A stretch of 42,328 nt of DNA from Flavobacteriaceae bacterium (GTDB lineage: Bacteria > Bacteroidota > Bacteroidia > Flavobacteriales > Flavobacteriaceae): positions 1-42,328 of the forward strand of contig JAURBD010000002.1 of the NCBI GenBank assembly GCA_030829155.1, given 5' to 3'. The notes beneath the pieces were generated by a model, which was not told the origin of the DNA, ran no database searches, and saw only the letters and a program-made list of their open reading frames with translations. Made by a program: the position numbers and the translations under genes. This document shows, one piece after another, positions 29,116-38,950 of the stretch (within the stretch, counting starts at the first letter, position 1; each line of letters begins with the position of its first letter).

Positions 29116-30501
29116 TTAAATTATCCGCCTGGGATTAAGAATATTTTGAGGGTCAAATGTTTTTTTAAGAGTTTTCATCATTTCTATTTCTTCATCAGAT
29201 CTGCTTGTAAATAGGTACTCTTTTTTGTGTAAACCGATTCCGTGCTCTGCAGATACAGATCCCCCAATTTCTTTCAGGGGTTTATAAATAATAAAATTAA
29301 TTGCATCAATTATTTCAGGATTATTTTCTTTTTTTCCAATAATAAAATGAATGTTGCCGTCTGCAACATGGCCGAATGGAAAAATACATTCAACAAAAGG
29401 AAGTTTTTCAAGTTCAAAAATCATCTGGTCTACGAGTTCCCCAATAAGTGGAATAGGAATACTGATATCAAAATGTTGATCATAATTTGCCTGCGCTGCC
29501 AAAATAGAAACATCTTCCCTGATTTGCCAAATTGAATTCAATTCTCGCTCAGATTGGGCCATAACACCATCTTCAATCAATTCTGCTTCAAGTGCTTGTC
29601 CAATAAGGTTTTCGAGGCGTTTATAATCGTACTCTGCTTGGCTTCCTAAACTTTCAATAAATACATAATAATTGTATTCTTGGGCTATGGGAGCTATTAG
29701 ATGGGAGGGTTCGGAAGTCATCGCTTTAAAGGTTCTTTTCCACATCAATTCAAAACCACTTAATGTTCCCGCAAGATTTTGTTCTAAAAATTTCAACAGA
29801 TTAACTACATTTTCATATTTTTCGATTCCAACAATAGCAGAGGAACGACTGGTCGGAGCCTCACAAAGTCTCAAAATAACTTTAGTTACAACCCCAAGGG
29901 TTCCCTCTGATCCAATAAATAATTGTTTTAAGTCATAACCCGAATTATCTTTTATAATTTTTTTAAGGGAAGAAATTATCGTTCCGTCTGAAAGCACTGC
30001 TTCAACACCGAGAACCATTTGGCGTGTCATACCATATTTAAAAACTCTAAGGCCACCAGCATTAGTGGATATAACACCTCCAATTTGAGCAGAACCTTTT
30101 GCCCCAAAACTCATTGGGAGTAAAAGATTTTCTGCTTTTGTTGCATCAATAAGATTTTCCAAAATTGCACCAGCTTGAGCCGTTATAGTTCTACTTTGAC
30201 TATCAATTTCTTCAATTGAATTCATTTTATCTAAAGCTATGACCAACTGATGTTTTTGTGTTTCGGTTCCTCCAACAAGATTAGTAACTCCTCCATGAAT
30301 AATCACTTCTTGTTTGTTACGATGACAAAGCATCATAATTTCCGAAACTTCTTCAGTGGTTTTTGGATAAACAACAGCTAATGCCTCAAGAGGAATGTCC
30401 GTTTTCCAAATGTGAGTAAAACGATTTTTTTCTGCACCTGAATGAAGAATATTATTTACACCAACAATGTTGATTAAGCTTTCGATTAAATTTTGATTCA
30501 T
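29116..30501 (-). CDS. FAD-binding oxidase, GlcD/D-2-hydroxyacid dehydrogenase type
   Basis: VIIHGGVTNLVGGTE, GGVISTNAGGLRVFKYG, GSEGTLGVVTKV, FGHVADGNIHFI, SAEHGIG. Confidence 0.9.
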   Translation of the reverse strand: MNQNLIESLINIVGVNNILHSGAEKNRFTHIWKTDIPLEALAVVYPKTTEEVSEIMMLCHRNKQEVIIHGGVTNLVGGTETQKHQLVIALDKMNSIEEIDSQSRTITAQAGAILENLIDATKAENLLLPMSFGAKGSAQIGGVISTNAGGLRVFKYGMTRQMVLGVEAVLSDGTIISSLKKIIKDNSGYDLKQLFIGSEGTLGVVTKVILRLCEAPTSRSSAIVGIEKYENVVNLLKFLEQNLAGTLSGFELMWKRTFKAMTSEPSHLIAPIAQEYNYYVFIESLGSQAEYDYKRLENLIGQALEAELIEDGVMAQSERELNSIWQIREDVSILAAQANYDQHFDISIPIPLIGELVDQMIFELEKLPFVECIFPFGHVADGNIHFIIGKKENNPEIIDAINFIIYKPLKEIGGSVSAEHGIGLHKKEYLFTSRSDEEIEMMKTLKKTFDPQNILNPRRII

Positions 30502-30510
30502 TAGTTATAA

Positions 30511-31167
30511 TTAAAAAGACATTTCACGAATCTCTTCTCCAAGAGTAAGATCTCCTTCTGTTGCTTGGATTATTTCTTCAATACTTACTCCAGGAGCGGT
30601 TTCACGCAAAATAAATCCATTTGGCCCAATATCTAAAACCGCTAGTTCAGTAACAATTTTTTTAACACAATTCACTCCAGTTAATGGAAGTGTACACTTT
30701 TTTAACAATTTGGATATTCCTTTTCTGTTGGTGTGCATCATTGCAACAATTATATTTTCAGCTGAGGCAACCAAGTCCATCGCACCTCCCATTCCTTTAA
30801 CCATTTTACCTGGAATTTTCCAATTTGCGATGTCACCAGTTTGAGACACTTCCATTGCACCGAGAACAGTAAGGTCAATGTGCTTACCTCGAATCATTGC
30901 AAAACTGATTGACGAATCGAAAAATGAAGCACCTAAAAGCGTCGTTATTGTCTGTTTTCCAGCATTGATCAAATCAGCATCTTCCTCTCCTTCAAGAGGG
31001 AAAGGTCCCATGCCTAAAACCCCATTTTCACTCTGGAATTCAACATTAATATCTTTTGGAATATAATTGGCTACAAGGGTTGGGATTCCGATTCCCAAAT
31101 TCACAAAATATCCATTTTTTAATTCTTGAGCTATCCGTTGAGCAATTCTGTTTTTATCTAGGGGCAT
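30511..31167 (-). CDS. scoB: 3-oxoacid CoA-transferase subunit B
   Basis: FVNLGIGIPTLVANYIP, SENGVLGMGPFP, WKIPGKMVKGMGGAMDLV. Confidence 0.93.
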   Translation of the reverse strand: MPLDKNRIAQRIAQELKNGYFVNLGIGIPTLVANYIPKDINVEFQSENGVLGMGPFPLEGEEDADLINAGKQTITTLLGASFFDSSISFAMIRGKHIDLTVLGAMEVSQTGDIANWKIPGKMVKGMGGAMDLVASAENIIVAMMHTNRKGISKLLKKCTLPLTGVNCVKKIVTELAVLDIGPNGFILRETAPGVSIEEIIQATEGDLTLGEEIREMSF

Positions 31168-31171
31168 AATT

Positions 31172-31873
31172 TTATGTTTTGTGTCGAACTGTGGGTTGTT
31201 CTATTCTTTTTTCATAATTAGTTCCTTCAAATATTCGTTGAACAAAAATACCCGGAACTTGAACTTCATTGGGATCTATATTTCCTACAGCAACCAATTC
31301 TTCTACTTCAGCAACGGTAATTTTAGCTGCACCACACATTATGGGGTTAAAATTACGAGCACTACCCTTAAAAATTAAATTTCCAGCTTCGTCCCCTTTC
31401 CATGCTTTAATAAATCCAAAATCAGCTTTAAATGCATTTTCTAACACATGCATTTTCCCATTAAATTCACGTACTTCTTTTCCTTGAGCAATTTCTGTCC
31501 CAAAACCTGCTGGAGTGAAGAAAGCAGGGATGCCTGCTTGAGCTGCTCTAGCACGTTCTGCTAAAGTACCCTGAGGTATGAGCTCTACATCTAATTCGCC
31601 ACTGAGCATTTGACGTTCAAATTCTTCATTTTCTCCTACATAAGAAGCAATCATTTTTTTAATCTGTTTTTGCTGAAGCAATAGACCTAAACCAAAATCA
31701 TCTACACCTGCATTGTTTGAAATACAACATAAATTTGTTATTTTAAGTCGAACCAGTTCAGCAATAGCATTTTCTGGAATTCCACATAAACCAAAGCCTC
31801 CTAACAAAAGGGTCATATTGTTCTGTATTCCCTCTAGAGCCTCCGATACATTAGGTACACTTTTATTAATCAT
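31172..31873 (-). CDS. scoA: 3-oxoacid CoA-transferase subunit A
   Basis: MTLLLGGFGLCGIPENAI, SNNAGVDDFGLG, PAFFTPAGFGTEIA. Confidence 0.93.
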   Translation of the reverse strand: MINKSVPNVSEALEGIQNNMTLLLGGFGLCGIPENAIAELVRLKITNLCCISNNAGVDDFGLGLLLQQKQIKKMIASYVGENEEFERQMLSGELDVELIPQGTLAERARAAQAGIPAFFTPAGFGTEIAQGKEVREFNGKMHVLENAFKADFGFIKAWKGDEAGNLIFKGSARNFNPIMCGAAKITVAEVEELVAVGNIDPNEVQVPGIFVQRIFEGTNYEKRIEQPTVRHKT

Positions 31874-31885
31874 CCAGTAATTTAA

Positions 31886-33001
31886 TTAAACTAAAACAGT
31901 TTCTAACATCTGATGCGGAAGGTTGAACGCATTTGCAATTGGTTCATATACAATTTGACCATTAATTATGTTAAGCCCTTTTGCTAACCCTTCATTAGCT
32001 TTGCATGCTTTTTTCCATCCCTTGGCTGCAATAACTCTGGCATATGGAAGAGTTACATTGTTTAGAGCCTGTGTTGAGGTAATAGGGACAGCCCCTGGAA
32101 TATTTGCTACACAATAGTGTAAAATACCATCTTCTATAAAGGTAGGATTTTCATGAGTAGTTGGAACACAAGTTTCAAAACATCCCCCTTGATCAACAGC
32201 TACGTCGACAAGAACAGTACCTTTGGTCATTTCTCCAAGCATCTCTTTGGTAATTAATTTTGGAGCTTTAGCCCCTGGGATTAAGATTGCTCCAATAATT
32301 AAGTCAGCTGTTTTGATAAGTCCTCGGATTGTGTCTTCAGATGAATAAAGAGGAGTTACATTTGGGGGAAGAATTTCAGATAAATATCTAAGTCGATCCA
32401 TGTCGATGTCCAAAATTGTTACTTCTGCTCCTAGTCAAGCAGCCATTTTAGCTGCTTCAGTTCCAACTACCCCCCCTCCAAGGATAACAACCTTTGCTGG
32501 CGGAACTCCGGGCACCCCTCCCAATAAAACACCTTTTCCATGTTGAGGTTTTTCTAGATACTTAGCACCTTGTTGAACAGACATTCGACCAGCTACTTCA
32601 GACATTGGTATTAATAAAGGAAGTCTTTTTAGTTGGTCTTCTACCGTTTCATAGGAAATACAAATTGCTTTGCGTGCTTGCATGCCTACTGTTAATTCCT
32701 CGGAAGAAGCAAAGTGAAAATAAGTAAATATAATTTGTTCTTCACGGATCAGATTATATTCACTAGATAAAGGTTCTTTTACTTTTACGATCATTTCACT
32801 TTTTGCGTAAACAGCTGCTGAATCAGTTAGTATTTTAGCTCCTACATTAAGGTATTCTTGATCTGTAAAACCACTGCCTAGACCTGCTGAGCGTTCAACA
32901 TAAACTGTATTAAGATCTTTTATCAATTCTGACACACTAGAAGGAGTTAGACCAACTCTATTTTCATTGTTTTTAATTTCTTTGACTACACCTATTATCA
33001 T
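31886..33001 (-). pseudogene. ald: alanine dehydrogenase interrupted by one in-frame TGA (32435-32437)
   Basis: Two ORFs (33001..32435 and 32413..31886) lie in the same frame; the join reads ...VVGTEAAKMAA*LGAEVTILDIDMDRLRYL, matching canonical AAKMAAGLGAxVTILD. Confidence 0.88.
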
Positions 33002-33179
33002 AATTGTGATATGTAAATTTTTAATAAATGTACTTATTTTTTTGAATCTAAAATACTTTTAAACTACTGATTTTAAGGGTCTAATTGTAGGTTTAAACTT
33101 TGGGTTTATTTTCCCAAAATCTTGGATGGAAAACCTTTGTTTTTATTGGTCTAAGCTTTTAAAAAAAGTATCTTTGAGC

Positions 33180-33407
33180 ATGGCATTAACAAATAACGAC
33201 ATCTTTAAAAAACTTCGTGTAGCTCATAAGCTGAAAGACGTTGATATTATAGAAATATGTAAATTGGTTGACTTTAAAGTATCAAAGGGAGAGTTAGGCG
33301 CATTCTTTAGAAATGAAAATCACCCAAAGTATATGGAATGCGGCGATCAAATACTTAGAAATTTTTTAAATGGATTAGTAATTCATTTAAGAGGCCCTAA
33401 AAAGTGA
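33180..33407 (+). CDS. DUF1456 (YehS-like) family protein
   Basis: TNNDIFKKLRVAHKLKDVDIIEICKLVDFKVSKGELGAFFRNENHPKYMECGDQILRNFLNGL; start at MALTNND. Confidence 0.88.
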   Translation: MALTNNDIFKKLRVAHKLKDVDIIEICKLVDFKVSKGELGAFFRNENHPKYMECGDQILRNFLNGLVIHLRGPKK

Positions 33408-33645
33408 TTATTCTTTTAATAAAACTAAAATATATATTAAAGCAATGTTAAGTATACTTTATTAACAAGGCAAAATTTATTGATTTTTACATTTACCCTC
33501 TCCAATATTTATTATTGAATAGTTTTTTTTATTCGAAATTATCACATTGACAATTCTTTCTCGAAAATTAAATAGGGACTTATGTATAATCTTACTCGAT
33601 TGTATTTTTGTTGTGAAATAATATTTAATCCATAATCCCAAGACA

Positions 33646-33996
33646 ATGAAAACAATCTTATTTTTAGCACTAACAACAATATTTTCTACAAACAATTTTA
33701 CTGAAAAGACTAATAAAGTTAGCATTCAACAATTTATTGAAGCAATTGAATCCGAAGATTTTGAATTGGTTGAGAATGCTTTGAAAAGTAGAATGATTTC
33801 TGCAAATCAGAAATTCAATGGTAAAACCCTACTGATTTACGCAGTGATTAGTGACAAAGCTGAAATGATTAACTTGTTGGTTAGATATGGAGCAAATCTA
33901 AATACTCCTGCTGATGATGGTCTGACTCCTATGGAATATGCTGAAAAATTAAATAAAATATACGCTAAGGCTGAAATCATAGTCATAACTGCGTAA
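33646..33996 (+). CDS. exported ankyrin-repeat protein
   Basis: GKTLLIYAVISDKAEMINLLVRYGANLNTPADDGLTPMEYAEK. Confidence 0.8.
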   Translation: MKTILFLALTTIFSTNNFTEKTNKVSIQQFIEAIESEDFELVENALKSRMISANQKFNGKTLLIYAVISDKAEMINLLVRYGANLNTPADDGLTPMEYAEKLNKIYAKAEIIVITA

Positions 33997-34029
33997 TATA
34001 GCTGTTGTTGAATTTATTTTATTCTGTCG

Positions 34030-34115
34030 CTAGGAAATTCTAATCAGGCCTAATAACCCTATTTTTTAAAAAAGAAATACTCACTTATTGAGTTCTCAAA
34101 ATTAGTATTTCCTAG
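34030..34115. repeat. imperfect inverted repeat, 15-nt arms, 56-nt spacer
   Basis: Arm 34030-34044 CTAGGAAATTCTAAT; arm 34101-34115 ATTAGTATTTCCTAG (reverse complement CTAGGAAATACTAAT), one mismatch; nested ACTCA-CTTAT-TGAGT hairpin at 34079-34093. Confidence 0.6.
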
Positions 34116-34415
34116 TGAAGATTAAATGAATTTTTTTTTGAATTCAATACATTTTTTAATCACTTTTAATTACGGCTTTATAAATATAAACTCGATTAAA
34201 AAATTTTCTGTAACATTGATTTTTTTGGATGAAAAAACTAACTTAACAAACTCCAAGTATATGATTATCATGTATTTTTTTACTTTATTGTAATTGATAA
34301 GAGAATTAAACAAAAATTGTTAAGTTATTATAATTCAACTCTTTTCCTTTTCATGATGTTCTATATCCACCATTTTTTATACCTTTAAAATGAAGTAAAC
34401 AACAAAAATTTATTC

Positions 34416-37400
34416 ATGAAAACTACCTTTTCCTTTCTGTCTTTGTTCTTAACATTATTTTTAAATGCCCAAGATTTTTCTACAACTTGGCTCAAAGAAG
34501 TCGCACCTCGAAACATTGGTCCTGGAGGAATGAGTGGACGAATTACATCAATCGATGTAGTAGTTTCAAATCCAAATATTATATATGTAGGTACTGCGTC
34601 TGGCGGTTTATGGAAATCTACTAGTGGAGGAGTGACCTGGAACCCTATTTTTAATGATCAAGTTACCGCATCTGTGGGCTCTGTTGCCATTCAACAATCG
34701 AATCCTGACGTCATATGGGTTGGTACTGGAGAAGGAAACCCAAGAAATAGCCTCAATGGTGGCTATGGGATTTTTAAATCTATAAATGGAGGAAAAACAT
34801 GGAAGTCAATGGGCCTGAAGAATACACGTAATATTCATAGAGTGATTATTGATCCTTCAAACCCGAATACCGTCTATGTTGCAGCAATAGGTTCTCCCTG
34901 GGGTGATCATCCAGAACGTGGAATTTATAAAACTGTAAATGGAGGTAAGTCATGGAAAAAAATATTATATGTAAATCCTAAAACAGGGGCAGCTGATTTG
35001 GTTATGGATCCCAAAAACTCGAATAAATTGTTAGCTGCAATGTGGGAACATAAAAGAGATCCATGGTTTTTTAAATCAGGAGGAAAGGGGAGTGGGCTTT
35101 ATGTGAGTTTTGATGGGGGTGATAATTGGTCAAAAAAAACAAAAGAAGATGGTTTACCTGAAGGAGATTTAGGAAGAATAGGTCTGGCGATTGCCACCAA
35201 TAAAACAAATATTATCTATGCCCTAGTAGAGTCAAAAAAAAATGCACTCTATAAATCTGAGGATGGTGGGTTCAAATGGGAAATGGTAAACAATAAAAGT
35301 GATATTGGGAATAGACCTTTTTATTATTCAGATATAGCTGTAGATCCTCAAAATGAAAATCGTGTATATTCTGTATTTACATATGTCAATGTTTCACAAG
35401 ATGGGGGAAAAAATTTCAGCCAATTGATGCCTGCTTATGGGGTTGAAAATGGTGTTCATCCAGATCATCATGCTTGGTGGATTCATCCTAATGACGGATC
35501 TTTTATGATTGATGGAAATGATGGTGGATTAAACATAACAAAAGATGGAGGTAAAACATGGCGCTTTATTGGTAATATTCCAGTAGCTCAATTCTATCAT
35601 ATTAGCGTAGATAATGAGTACCCATATAATGTTTATGGAGGGATGCAAGATAATGGCTCTTGGAGGGGACCAGCTTATGTATGGAAAGTTCAAGGAATTA
35701 GAAATTCTTATTGGCAAGAAATTGCATTTGGAGATGGTTTTGATGTTGTACCAGATTTAGATGATTCTCGATATGGATATGCTATGAGCCAACAGGGATA
35801 CGTTTCTCGTTATGACTGGAAAACTGGAAACAATTATATTGTTCGTCCAACCCACCCTGAGGCGGAAACAAAACTCAGATTCAATTGGAATGCAGCAATA
35901 GGTCAAGACCCTTTTGATAATAGCACGGTTTATTTTGGGAGTCAATTCGTACATAAAAGCAAAGATAAAGGTTTGACTTGGTCGATAATTTCTCCAGATT
36001 TGACAACTAATGACCCCGAAAAACAAAAACAAAGCGAAAGTGGGGGACTAACATTAGATGCTACTGGTGCTGAAAATTATTGCACCCTTTTAGTGATAGA
36101 ACCTTCATCCTTAGAAAAAAAAATGTTATGGGTAGCTTCTGATGATGGAAGAGTTCATTTTACTCAAGATGGTGGAGATTCTTGGAATGAGGTAACTAAA
36201 AATATTAAAGGTCTTCCAAAAGGAAGTTGGATTACCCAGATAAAAGCATCTAAAAATAATAAAGGAGAAGCATTGTTGGTTGCTAATGACTACAGAAGAT
36301 TTAATTTTAAACCCTATGCCTATAGAACAGTTAATTACGGTAAAACTTGGAAGCAGATTGTTGATCAATCAGACACAAAGAGTTATGGATTAAGTATTAT
36401 TGAAGATCCTGTAAATCCAAGTTTAATGTTTTTAGGAACCGATGACGGACTTTATATTTCTTTAAACGCTGGAGAAAAATGGGACAAGTTTGATTCAGAG
36501 GTTTTTCCAACTGTATCCGTTAAGGACCTAGTAATTCAATCTCGAGAACAAGATTTAATTATCGGGACCTTTGGAAGAGCTGCATGGGTCTTAGACGACA
36601 TTAGACCTTTAAGAGCTTTAGCTTCAAAACCAGATTTAGTTTCAAAAACGATACACCTCTTTGAGCCGCCCACAGCATATTTGGCAGCATACCAACAACC
36701 CACCGGGAGTCGTTTTGGAGCTGATGCAATGTATCATGGGACAAACCGAAAATACGGCGCAATGATAACCTATTATGTAGATCCATCTTCTGAAGAAAAT
36801 TTAGGTCAAGAAAATAATAAATTAGAAGAAGAGAAAGAAGAAGATAGTGAAAACAGTGTAAAAAAGGATTCTCTTATTCTTACAATTTATGATGGAGAAC
36901 GTTTAATTCGGACTCTAAAGAAAGAATTACCTGAGAAAAAAGGATTTTATCGTTGGTATTGGTATTTAGATGAAAAAGGGATTCCAAGACCCAGAAGAGA
37001 ACCTAGAAAATCAAAAATAGAGCCTTCAGGTGTTTCCGTTAAACCAGGTAGTTACCGAATCGTGTTGGCTTATGGGACAGATAAAAACGAACAACAAATT
37101 GTTGTAAAATCAGACCCTAGAATTCTAGATAACCCTGAAAATATAGAATCTGTCTATAATGCTTCAAAAAAGCTTGAAAGCTTTATGGCTAAGACATCTG
37201 AATCTGTGAAGCAGCTCACCCAAAGTAAAAATATCCTTCTTGATTACCAAAAACTTTTTAAAGAAAACAAAACAGAGTCTGTAAAGGAGTTAACTAAAGA
37301 AATAAAAACCCAAACCAAAGCATTAGATTCTTTGATATCTCTTTATATTGGTAAAGTGGATAAGCGTCAAGGAATTGTTAGAAACTCAGAGAGTAATGTT

Positions 37401-37619
37401 ATGACCAGAATAGGAACTGCATCTCGTTACATTAGAACTCGTAAGAAAGGGATTACCACAACCGAGGATAAATTACTTCAGCATGCAAAGGATGAACTAG
37501 AGGCAGCACTTGAAAAAACAAATAAGTATTACAAAGAAGTTTGGCCCTATTTAAGAACTCAAATTGAAGGTATAGATTCTTCTCGCTTCAAAGAAATAAA
37601 ACAGATTGATTTAGAATAG
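34416..37619 (+). CDS. exported VPS10/sortilin-like BNR beta-propeller protein
   Basis: Signal peptide; repeated SxDGGxxW-type motifs (STSGGVTWNP, SINGGKTWKS, TVNGGKSWKK, SFDGGDNWSK, SEDGGFKWEM, TKDGGKTWRF, TQDGGDSWNE). Confidence 0.9.
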   Translation: MKTTFSFLSLFLTLFLNAQDFSTTWLKEVAPRNIGPGGMSGRITSIDVVVSNPNIIYVGTASGGLWKSTSGGVTWNPIFNDQVTASVGSVAIQQSNPDVIWVGTGEGNPRNSLNGGYGIFKSINGGKTWKSMGLKNTRNIHRVIIDPSNPNTVYVAAIGSPWGDHPERGIYKTVNGGKSWKKILYVNPKTGAADLVMDPKNSNKLLAAMWEHKRDPWFFKSGGKGSGLYVSFDGGDNWSKKTKEDGLPEGDLGRIGLAIATNKTNIIYALVESKKNALYKSEDGGFKWEMVNNKSDIGNRPFYYSDIAVDPQNENRVYSVFTYVNVSQDGGKNFSQLMPAYGVENGVHPDHHAWWIHPNDGSFMIDGNDGGLNITKDGGKTWRFIGNIPVAQFYHISVDNEYPYNVYGGMQDNGSWRGPAYVWKVQGIRNSYWQEIAFGDGFDVVPDLDDSRYGYAMSQQGYVSRYDWKTGNNYIVRPTHPEAETKLRFNWNAAIGQDPFDNSTVYFGSQFVHKSKDKGLTWSIISPDLTTNDPEKQKQSESGGLTLDATGAENYCTLLVIEPSSLEKKMLWVASDDGRVHFTQDGGDSWNEVTKNIKGLPKGSWITQIKASKNNKGEALLVANDYRRFNFKPYAYRTVNYGKTWKQIVDQSDTKSYGLSIIEDPVNPSLMFLGTDDGLYISLNAGEKWDKFDSEVFPTVSVKDLVIQSREQDLIIGTFGRAAWVLDDIRPLRALASKPDLVSKTIHLFEPPTAYLAAYQQPTGSRFGADAMYHGTNRKYGAMITYYVDPSSEENLGQENNKLEEEKEEDSENSVKKDSLILTIYDGERLIRTLKKELPEKKGFYRWYWYLDEKGIPRPRREPRKSKIEPSGVSVKPGSYRIVLAYGTDKNEQQIVVKSDPRILDNPENIESVYNASKKLESFMAKTSESVKQLTQSKNILLDYQKLFKENKTESVKELTKEIKTQTKALDSLISLYIGKVDKRQGIVRNSESNVMTRIGTASRYIRTRKKGITTTEDKLLQHAKDELEAALEKTNKYYKEVWPYLRTQIEGIDSSRFKEIKQIDLE

Positions 37620-37620
37620 A

Positions 37621-38910
37621 TTATAAGTGCTGACTGAGGACTTCCAATGCAATTCCACGAGATCCTTTGATTAAGATCGTTTTGTTTTGGTAATTTATTT
37701 TTTGGAGATAAGCTATTACTTCATCAGTGGTCTGAAACTTTTTGAAGTTTAAAGCTGTAGATTTTGTTTTTTTAAACTCAGGTCCTACCAAAAGGATCTG
37801 ATCAATTTCTTTTGATTCAATAAAATCAACAATTTCTTGATGCTCTTGTTGAGCATAATTTCCCAACTCTAGCATATCTCCTAAAATTAATACACGATCT
37901 TTTTTTTCAATTGCTAAAAAAGATTCAAGAGCAGCTCTCATACTACTGGGATTTGCATTATATGCATCAAGAACCAAAGTATTGGAATTTGTCTCATGCC
38001 ATTGTGATCGATTGTTACTGGGTATATAATTTTCGATTCCCTTTTTTATTTTTTCTAAAGAAATTTTAAAATAAGAACCAAGGGCAGCAGCAGCAGCTAT
38101 GTTACTAAAGTTGTAATTTCCTTTTAAACCGCTTTTTATTTTTATTCCATCAATCTCAACGCATACACTTTGATTGTTTCCTAGAGTTTTATTTTTGATT
38201 TGTATGTCAACATTATTTGATTCTCCAAATGAAAATCTTCTCTGTTCTTCTGTAAGTTTCAATTGTTTGGGATCTTCCTGATTAATTAGAGCAATACCTT
38301 TATTTTTTTTAAGAAATTGATAAAGTTCTGATTTACCTTTGATGACTCCATCAACATTGCCAAATCCTTCTAAATGAGCTTTTCCAAAGTTAGTAATGTA
38401 GCCCAACGAGGGTTGTGACAATTCACACAAAAAAGCTATTTCTTTTATGTGATTGGCTCCCATTTCAACCAGTGTAATTTGCGTCTTAGAGTTGATGTTT
38501 AATAAAGTTAGGGGTACACCAATATGATTATTTAAATTACCTTCTGTTGCAGTTGTTATAAATTGTTGAGATAAAACCGAACATATAAGCTCTTTGGTTG
38601 TGGTTTTTCCATTAGATCCAGTAAGGCCTATTACGGGTATTGAAAACTGGTTTCGATGGTGATGAGCCAATTCTTGAAGGCTTCTAAGACTTTCTTTAAC
38701 CAATAAATACGAATGGTTGTTTTTTTGATGTTTTGGATTATCAACTACTACAAACTTGGCACCTTTTGCAAGAGCTTCTTCCGCAAATGTATTTCCATCA
38801 AATTTTTCTCCTTTTAAGCAAAAGAAAAGACACCCTTTTTTGATTTTACGGGTATCCGTAGCTACACCGGTAGAGCGAAGGAAATAAGCATAAAGTTCTT
38901 TTACTTGCAT
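37621..38910 (-). CDS. murF: UDP-N-acetylmuramoyl-tripeptide--D-alanyl-D-alanine ligase
   Basis: VIGLTGSNGKTTTKELI, TEGNLNNHIGVPLTLL, VEMGANHIKEI, LDAYNANPSSMRAAL. Confidence 0.95.
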   Translation of the reverse strand: MQVKELYAYFLRSTGVATDTRKIKKGCLFFCLKGEKFDGNTFAEEALAKGAKFVVVDNPKHQKNNHSYLLVKESLRSLQELAHHHRNQFSIPVIGLTGSNGKTTTKELICSVLSQQFITTATEGNLNNHIGVPLTLLNINSKTQITLVEMGANHIKEIAFLCELSQPSLGYITNFGKAHLEGFGNVDGVIKGKSELYQFLKKNKGIALINQEDPKQLKLTEEQRRFSFGESNNVDIQIKNKTLGNNQSVCVEIDGIKIKSGLKGNYNFSNIAAAAALGSYFKISLEKIKKGIENYIPSNNRSQWHETNSNTLVLDAYNANPSSMRAALESFLAIEKKDRVLILGDMLELGNYAQQEHQEIVDFIESKEIDQILLVGPEFKKTKSTALNFKKFQTTDEVIAYLQKINYQNKTILIKGSRGIALEVLSQHL

Positions 38911-38917
38911 AAATAAA

Positions 38918-38943
38918 AAAAGGCATTTGTAAAAATGCCTTTT
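38918..38943 (-). terminator. candidate Rho-independent terminator/attenuator between gldJ and murF
   Basis: 11-bp stem 38918-38928 / 38933-38943 (AAAAGGCATTT / AAATGCCTTTT), 4-nt loop, followed on the minus strand by a T-tract. Confidence 0.75.
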
Positions 38944-38950
38944 AAATGAA

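Noticed and set aside
32435-32437. Genome-wide UGA=Gly recoding suggested by the ald TGA replacing Gly
   Set aside because: Other genes in the window end naturally at TGA and no other internal TGA was noted; single-gene nonsense mutation or error is simpler.
33477-33725. Minus-strand 82-aa ORF
   Set aside because: Low-complexity AT-rich translation, overlaps the start of the ankyrin-repeat gene; no family recognised.
35529-36786. Minus-strand ORFs within the VPS10-like gene
   Set aside because: Antisense shadows of a long repeat-containing gene.
34416-37619. Tandem repeat/CRISPR-like signal from repeated GGxxW motifs
   Set aside because: Explained by BNR/Asp-box beta-propeller repeats at protein level; no direct DNA repeats with constant spacers.
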